From: Mastigias papua
Taxonomy: Eukaryota; Cnidaria; Scyphozoa; Rhizostomeae; Mastigiidae
Direction: 5' to 3'
Length of the DNA stretch: 64,000 nucleotides
Assembly (NCBI GenBank): GCA_964019165.1
Contig: OZ025283.1
Location: forward strand, 689,501-753,500
Below the pieces are notes generated by a model. It was not told where the DNA came from. It did not search any database and was given only the letters and a program-made list of their open reading frames with translations. The position numbers were made by a program, and so were the translations under genes. The stretch's first letter is position 1; the number at the start of each line of letters is the position of its first letter. This document shows positions 58,346 to 64,000 of the stretch, in pieces.

Positions 58346-61300
58346 CTATGATGGTCTTTGGGCTCTTGACGATCTCCTAGGAACCTGTCTATTGACGTTA
58401 TCGTCCCCTTTTGTATCATATTCATCGTTATCCTCATCGTCCATACTGTCATCAGACTTATTAACGTCTGCGTTTGACATTACTTTTTTAAAAAAATGAG
58501 GAGTTTCTTGTCAGATATCGGTTTCTTCTTTTTGCCACTATTCTTGATCCTTTTATGCATACCACCGTGTATGGGTTAATATCAAACGTTGATGAAAACG
58601 TGCTCAACTTCTTTTGTTTGCATATTACTTTATCACCAACATTTATTTCACTGTCTTTTACTCTCCTTTTTGCGTCAGCATAATATTCTGATTGCGCTTT
58701 AGACTTTTCATCATTAATCTGTGCTTCATTGTGTCTGTTAACTGGGTATGTATTTATTGGTAACATAGGTACTTGTCCTTTTACTACGCGATTGAACAAG
58801 AGTTGGGCTGGTGGTATTTTCGTCGAGGAGTGCGGAGCTGTACTGTAGTTCAGAAGAAACCGGTTTATTTCTTGTTTCCATTTGTGCTTTTCAAGAAGAG
58901 CAGTACGAATAACTTTTCCACTTGGTTTCATGAATGCCTCTACGGTGGCATTACCTTGCGGCCATAATGGTGTAGATGTCATATGTTCAATCCCTAAAGA
59001 CTTCGTATATGCTGCAAATTCCTCTCCAATGAAAGGCGGTCCGTTATCAGACTTGATTTTGGTAGGTATACCATGTCTCGCGAATATAGCGTCAAGTTTT
59101 GGAATTGTTGCTCTTGCAGAAGTAGTGGTTACCAGTTCTACTTCTGGGTATCGCGAGTATGTATCTATGACAACCAAACGATATTGACCTTCTGGCAGTG
59201 GTCCATAGAAGTCTATTTTCACTTCTTGCCACGGTCCATCCGGGAGTGGTGTCGGCTGACTTGGTTCTGGTGGACTTTACTGTCCTGTTGCTTGACAAGC
59301 AATACATGTACTAACTTCCTCTTTTACTACTTTTTCCATGTCTGGGAACCACAAATAGTCGCGCAACAGAGCTTTGGTCCTTGCGAGACCTTGATGCCCC
59401 TCATGTGCTACTTTTATCAAACGATTCTGTAGTCCTGTAGGTATGATAAGTCTTGTACCTCGAAGAAGTATGTTAGTTTTACAATCGACTGTAAGCTCTT
59501 CATGTATTTTCCGAAACGGCTGTACAAGATCGCTTCCCCACATGTTCGTTTTTAGAGCTGCACGAACTGCTCGTAACTGTCGATCATTTTCTACAGCGGA
59601 CTGAAGGTCTTCAATCGTTAAAGCAGGAAATAAAGTTTCTTGTGTGATGAAATTTATATACTCGTCAGCAATGTGTGGATGTAAAGGCTTTGTAGGTAAA
59701 GGGTGACATTACATGAAATCGGCTGGATTTTCTTCGCCTTTCTTGTAACTTACCAAGAAATCATACTGTTGCAATCTCAGCATCCACCGTTCTATGCGAG
59801 CTGGAGGTTTGGAACATGGGTTGGCATAAATAACTTCCAGGGGTTTGTGATCTGTATATAGTACGAATGGTGCACCGTACAAGTAAAGGTGAAAATGCTC
59901 AACACCCCAAACTATAGTGAGAGCCTCTTTCTCTGTCTGTGAATAGCGTGTTTCTACCTCTGTAAGTGAGCGGCTTGCGTACGCATTTATCTTTGTCTCT
60001 TGTGAGTGAGGTACTCGTTGTGCTAATACTGCTGATAGACCAACTGGGCTTGCATCAACCAAGACAATCGACTCTTTGTTGACATCAAAATAGCTAACAA
60101 CAGGACTATTTGTCAATATGAATTGTAACGTGTCATACGCTGCTTGGCATTCCTCTGACCATTTGATTGTAGCGTTCTTTTTAGTCAGTTCACGCAATGG
60201 TGCTGTACTTGTAGCATAGTCTGGTATAAACTGTGAGCAATAGTTTGACATACCCAGTAGACTGCGCACTTCACTTGCATTAGATGGTATAGGGGTATTA
60301 GCAAAGGTGGTAACTTTCTTTGGATCTGCACGTTTACCCTCTTTCAAATACTGAAATCCAAAGAAATCTAGATGTTCTTTTAGACACTTACATTTATCCA
60401 AATTCAGTGTGATGTTATTGTCATTCATTCGCTTAAGACATGCTTCCAATGCTTGATTATGTTCTTTGACATCTTTTCCAAAAACGATTACATCATTGGC
60501 AATATTTCTCACCCCTTGCAGGCCTTGCAGGCTTGTTTGTAACATATGTTGAAAAGTCTCAGCAGCACTGTTGGTTCCATAATTAAGTCTTTTGTAACGA
60601 AAGAGTCCCATATGTGTCGTGAAGGTTGTGATATGACGGTGTTTGAGGGATAACTCAAGGTGGTGGTAGGCCTGGGATAAGTCTAACTTTGAAAAGACTG
60701 TGGCACCGTTCAAGTCAATGGAAATATCCTTTACCGTTGATATTGGATGTCTTACGCGTGTACTTGCTTTACGTCTGACGTCTGGGTCAATCACTAGTTC
60801 GACCTGTTTATCCTTTACTTTGCCTAGGCTGTGGAAGACTGAAGGAAATTTATCCAGACTTTTAGTTATGCGAGGATCATTGACAGGAGAGCCTTTGTGG
60901 CTGATGGTATTGATGTGCAGGCTAATAAGACCAAGATCTTTTGCAGTTGAGTAGCTGAGCAGGCATCCACCATTATCTTTGGTGACATAGACTGTTGCAA
61001 CTGCATACCTTTGTTTAGTTTCGACTAGGGCCTTGAATGTCCCTTGCATGTGCATTGGTGTATTTGAATTGTAAGCATAGGCTTGAACGTTGGTTTGCCT
61101 TAGATCTACACCTTTTATTCTTGAGAACGTAACACTGTCAATGATATTGATCGTTGTGCCAGTGTCGATTAGCACTTGACATTCACAGTCGTGTATAGTA
61201 ACAGTGGCTGCAGGCTGAGTGGACTCGGGGCCTTTAACCGCATAACAATAATCGGAATCCGAGGTGTCACTGTTATCGCTAGTGTCATTGCGAATGGGGC

Positions 61301-62084
61301 GTACCCATGATTGGCTGGCGGGCTTGTGAGTAGGACCACGGGCTAGTTTATGTTTTCCCATGCAATACTTGGCAAACTGGTTGTGTTTACCACAGTGGTG
61401 GCAAGTCTGGCCATGGGCGGGACAAGGTTTGTCCTTGTGCGGGAACGGTCCACCAAAATTGCGGCATGCTGCAGCTTTTGTGCAGGGTTTCTGTTTAACT
61501 GGTTTAGCCTTTACTGTATGGACATTGTCTATGCGTTGTTCCATCTCCGCAGCTTGATAGGTGCTCATCTCGGCACGACGTCCAGCAAGTAAAAGATCGG
61601 TGAGGGTCAACGTAGGATCGCGAAGTGCCAATTTACGAAGCCAGGAGGAAGTTCCGCCTGTGACAATGTGTAGCATGATCTCAAAATTAACTTGGTCTGC
61701 GGCAAATTCACAGCTCTGCGACAAAGAACGAAGACGGGTGTGAAACTGGTCGATAGTTTCATTTGCCTGCTGGTTTGTTTTGCGAAATTTGTAGATTTCA
61801 TATAGCCTGTTTCGCTGAGGCTCGAAATGTTCCGTTAGTTTCTCAACAGCAGTTGTATAGGCAGCCGCATCTCCAGTGTTAGGTATCTGCCTAAAAATTT
61901 CACGAACACAAGGGCCCGCTTGGTATAGGAGCAAGGCGCGTTTTCGCGTTGTATCAGTACTTCCGTTTGCTACCAAGAACATGTCAAAGTCCTCCAACCA
62001 AACTTTCCATTTTGGGGCAACCGAGACACCAACATCGGCGTTGGGGTCGAATGGTGGCATACTCGGAACTAAATTAGAAGCCAT
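58346..62084 (-). pseudogene. gag-pol of the gypsy element, broken
   Basis: One long frame from the ATG at 62084. Gag occupies about residues 1-200. A zinc knuckle CHHCGKHNQFAKYC (228-241) has Gln where the CCHC His belongs. Protease has DTG at 307-309. RT has FSKLDLSQAY (464-473) and a second motif NIANDV (527-532), where IADD is usual. About 60 residues that normally join protease to RT are missing near residue 440. RNase H shows VDAS (D677), EKE (718-720) and YTDHKPL (D745). Stops interrupt the frame at 59709-59711 and 59277-59279. Between them lies the integrase HHCC zinc region (HEGHQGL, CIACQ). After them comes the integrase core with IDFYGPL, SDNGPPF and ATVEAF for D, D and E. A homopolymer frameshift at about 58490 precedes the acidic, Arg-rich tail ending at 58346. 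Confidence 0.92.
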
Positions 62085-62163
62085 CGCGTATGCTGAGCGG
62101 ATAAATCGAACGTATATGTCCAGGACGCTGTTCCGTTGTGTTGTTGTTTATCCTCGTCGCCAA

Positions 62164-62325
62164 TGTTATATTCTTATTTTGTTGTGAGGTTAGGCCACTT
62201 AAACAACTGCGCTAACGTGAATCACACTCTAATTTTAAAAGCATACATACAGGAACTAACTCGATAGTCCAAAATGTCATTGATTTGTATTGTTCCTAAT
62301 CTCCTTCGCAGCCTAAAACATTACA
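62164..62325 (-). repeat. 5' LTR of the gypsy element
   Basis: On the minus strand this is the upstream LTR. Just inside it the minus strand reads TTGGCGACGAGGATAA (62148-62163). It begins with the TGG expected of a tRNA primer binding site, one base from the LTR end. Confidence 0.9.
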
Positions 62326-62330
62326 AGTGA

Positions 62331-62815
62331 TATAATCATATTTATTTTACTCAAAAAAAGAAGTGCCAGAAGATTTACACAGCAATACATAAAACCAGAT
62401 TACTTTTACCTTTGCTTCATAGAACTTGAGCAACAGCACTACCTATACTCTAAACTGGATCAATAAATAAACAAATTACGTTCACTCTACACATTCATGG
62501 CTTTCATTTGATATATAGATATTGATATACCAGTAAATAATGTCTTTTTTTGCAAGTACTAAGTCTGCAGGTTTTCGAAAATTCCACAGAGGAGAAAACC
62601 AATGGTAAAGTTTAGCAAAGTCCAAAACTCAGTAATACTATAAAATATCTGTTAATCAAATGATGTTTTCTGTTTTAAATGTACCTTAGTCAAATACATA
62701 TCTAAAACCATGGTCTAAAATAATGAAAATTTGTTAAAACAGTATAAATTGTATCATTAAAATGCACCAGCACAATAAGCTTCCCCCTCAGTCTTTTTTG
62801 TTTATTCATCCTTTT
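62331..62815. other. Non-coding, AT-rich
   Basis: No frames, repeats or motifs of note between the gypsy element and the Mutator-like remnant. Confidence 0.4.
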
Positions 62816-63972
62816 TCAATTGACAGTACTACAAGCATTTCTTCTTTTCTTTGCTGGCTCACTTGCAGCTTTTTCTGCTCGCTTGAGTCGTGTCAAGTCC
62901 CTTGTCCTATCTGCTTCTTTCAAAGCTGTCCCCGGCTCAAGCTGCATCACTTTGCATATCGGACTTTGAAAGGAAGCACCCATTGCATACTTCCAGACTG
63001 CAAATACCATTGCAGTCTGCATTGTTTTCCTCCCCACCTGGGTGGACTTTGGAACAATTTTCCATAAAATGTGATGGAGAGCTTCATTAGCATTCTGTGT
63101 CATGTTCCTTGAACACCGACTTAATAAGTTGGGATCAGAACGTCTTTGAAAAAGTGGGACAAGTTTCTTCCCAAAGTCAACTGGAAGGGTGACTCCCTGA
63201 CTCTTCTACTTTGGCAATGCTCTCTGCCAAAAACACCATGATGATACTCCTGGTGGGCAATGGGCATGTTTTGGTTGCTCATTAGTTGACAAAAGATACA
63301 ACAAAATTCCCATAATCGCATACTACATTTGTGCAACAATGGCACATCAGATGAATAGGTTTTGATGGCTTTACCATAGTAGTTCTTGATCTTTTTTATC
63401 TTGATGTTAGTAAGTTTTCCTTTCCCAGTTATTGTTGCTTTTTGTGCCTTTGATACACTTGCAAGTTTCCTGAGTGCTGTACCCATCCACTTTGCCACAT
63501 GATTGATGCAGTCTTCCTGTTCACTTTCAATATGGCTCCCACAAACATTTGCCTTACAGACTGCATCATATGCCTTACTATAACCATCAGAAAACATGCT
63601 GGTATACCTGAGTGAGTACCCCTCAAGTGACCTTTTCCACATCCTCAAGGCACATTCAACCTCCAATGATCCAGACGATCCCAACACTTACTCACTCATG
63701 GCCTCACATTTTGATCAAAAGTTTGACAATACTTCAAAGTCACTTGGGAGTCCAGGTAATAAGTCAATCACCAACCATACACCATTGTGTGATGAGAATC
63801 CATGCCTCTGCCAGGGTCCATCATAAGACACAGCAATATCCAGAATGCCTTGGTCATCTGGCTGGACTCCAAGTGCTGAGTAGGCATTGAATAGTGCTGT
63901 CTGGAACCAGTTGAAATGAAACTCCAGAAATTCCGCAGTAAGGGCACAGCACTTTTGAGATAAGCATTGCAA
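62816..63972 (-). pseudogene. Mutator-like transposase remnant, open at the window edge
   Basis: Read on the minus strand, blocks follow in the order of the Mutator-like transposase domain found in many invertebrates. First DIAVSYDGPWQRHGFSSHNG and VIDLLPGL..DFEVLSN (63715-63972). Then GYSLRYTSMFSDGYSKAYDA, DCINHVAKWMGTALRKL, GKGKLT and KNYYGKAIKTY (63121-63687). Last MTQNANEALHHILWKIVPK with a Lys/Arg-rich tail (62816-63103). Between the first two blocks the frame is kept but interrupted by TGA and TAA. A frameshift near 63150 separates the last two. The usual GDGDSK motif reads SDGYSK, so an acidic residue is lost. The N-terminal part lies beyond position 64000. No termini were seen. Confidence 0.8.
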
Positions 63973-64000
63973 TGCACTTCTGTTGAGGAATAAAATATGT

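Larger units (their letters stand above)
58101..62325 (-). mobile_element. Ty3/gypsy LTR retrotransposon, 4,225 bases, defective
   Basis: Two direct repeats of 162 bases bound it, each starting TGTTATATTC and ending AACATTACA, with AGTGA duplicated outside (58096-58100 and 62326-62330). Domain order on the minus strand is gag, protease, reverse transcriptase, RNase H, integrase, which defines Ty3/gypsy. By eye the two LTRs differ at about five positions. The coding frame carries several breaks (see the gag-pol entry), so any movement would need proteins from another copy. Confidence 0.95.

Noticed and set aside
1..64000. tRNA, rRNA or snRNA genes
   Set aside because: No cloverleaf, A/B box pair or ribosomal segment was seen by eye. 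The octamer/TATA block alone is not enough to call an snRNA promoter.

Overview
The window is nuclear DNA of an invertebrate animal. It is AT-rich and has no prokaryotic gene packing. Its coding signals are interrupted by GT-AG introns, and almost everything recognisable is a mobile element: PIF/Harbinger with MADF or Myb-like partner genes, Tc1/mariner, Ty3/gypsy, BEL/Pao and a Mutator-like element. I cannot name the species. The mix of Harbinger, SANT/Myb-like and Mutator-domain elements fits many invertebrates, cnidarians among them.

Layout. 1-2.45 kb: sparse sequence with one Glu/Lys-rich ORF. 2.45-3.83 kb: diverged copies of a roughly 200-base module carrying splice-donor-like motifs on the minus strand. 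3.83-52.98 kb: a tandem array of five related units, U1 3826-15130, U2 15131-24885, U3 24886-37877, U4 37878-50868 and truncated U5 50869-52975. Offsets are 9,755 bases (U1 to U2 in their right halves) and 12,991 bases (U3 to U4 to U5). Each unit carries a decayed Tc1/mariner gene. Each unit also carries a small RING-H2 ORF (minus strand) split by a roughly 0.8 kb inverted-repeat element; U5 keeps only part of it. U1 alone holds a 4.9 kb insertion (5632-10546) that contains a 1.5 kb sequence in three tandem copies. U2 alone holds a complete Harbinger element (15809-18950) whose empty target site is preserved in the sister units. U1 and U2 share a 610-base perfect-geometry hairpin element. U3 and U4 are almost identical and each carries a SANT/Myb-like gene plus a 5'-truncated Harbinger-type transposase.

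53.0-58.1 kb: a BEL/Pao protease scrap, then a second complete-ended but decayed Harbinger element (54249-56928). In it the transposase and the MADF-BESS partner gene interlock on opposite strands, each with an exon lying in the other's intron. 58.1-62.33 kb: a Ty3/gypsy element on the minus strand, with 162-base LTRs and a 5-base target duplication. Its gag-pol frame is broken by two stops, a frameshift, an internal deletion and a mutated RT active site. 62.8-64.0 kb: a decayed Mutator-like transposase running off the right edge.

No confident single-copy host gene, RNA gene or CRISPR array is visible. The main interest lies in the nested insertion history recorded by the array, the RING-H2 ORF that becomes continuous when one insertion is removed, and the interlocked Harbinger gene pair. 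Domain calls and coordinates come from reading the sequence and its translations by eye; no database search was run.
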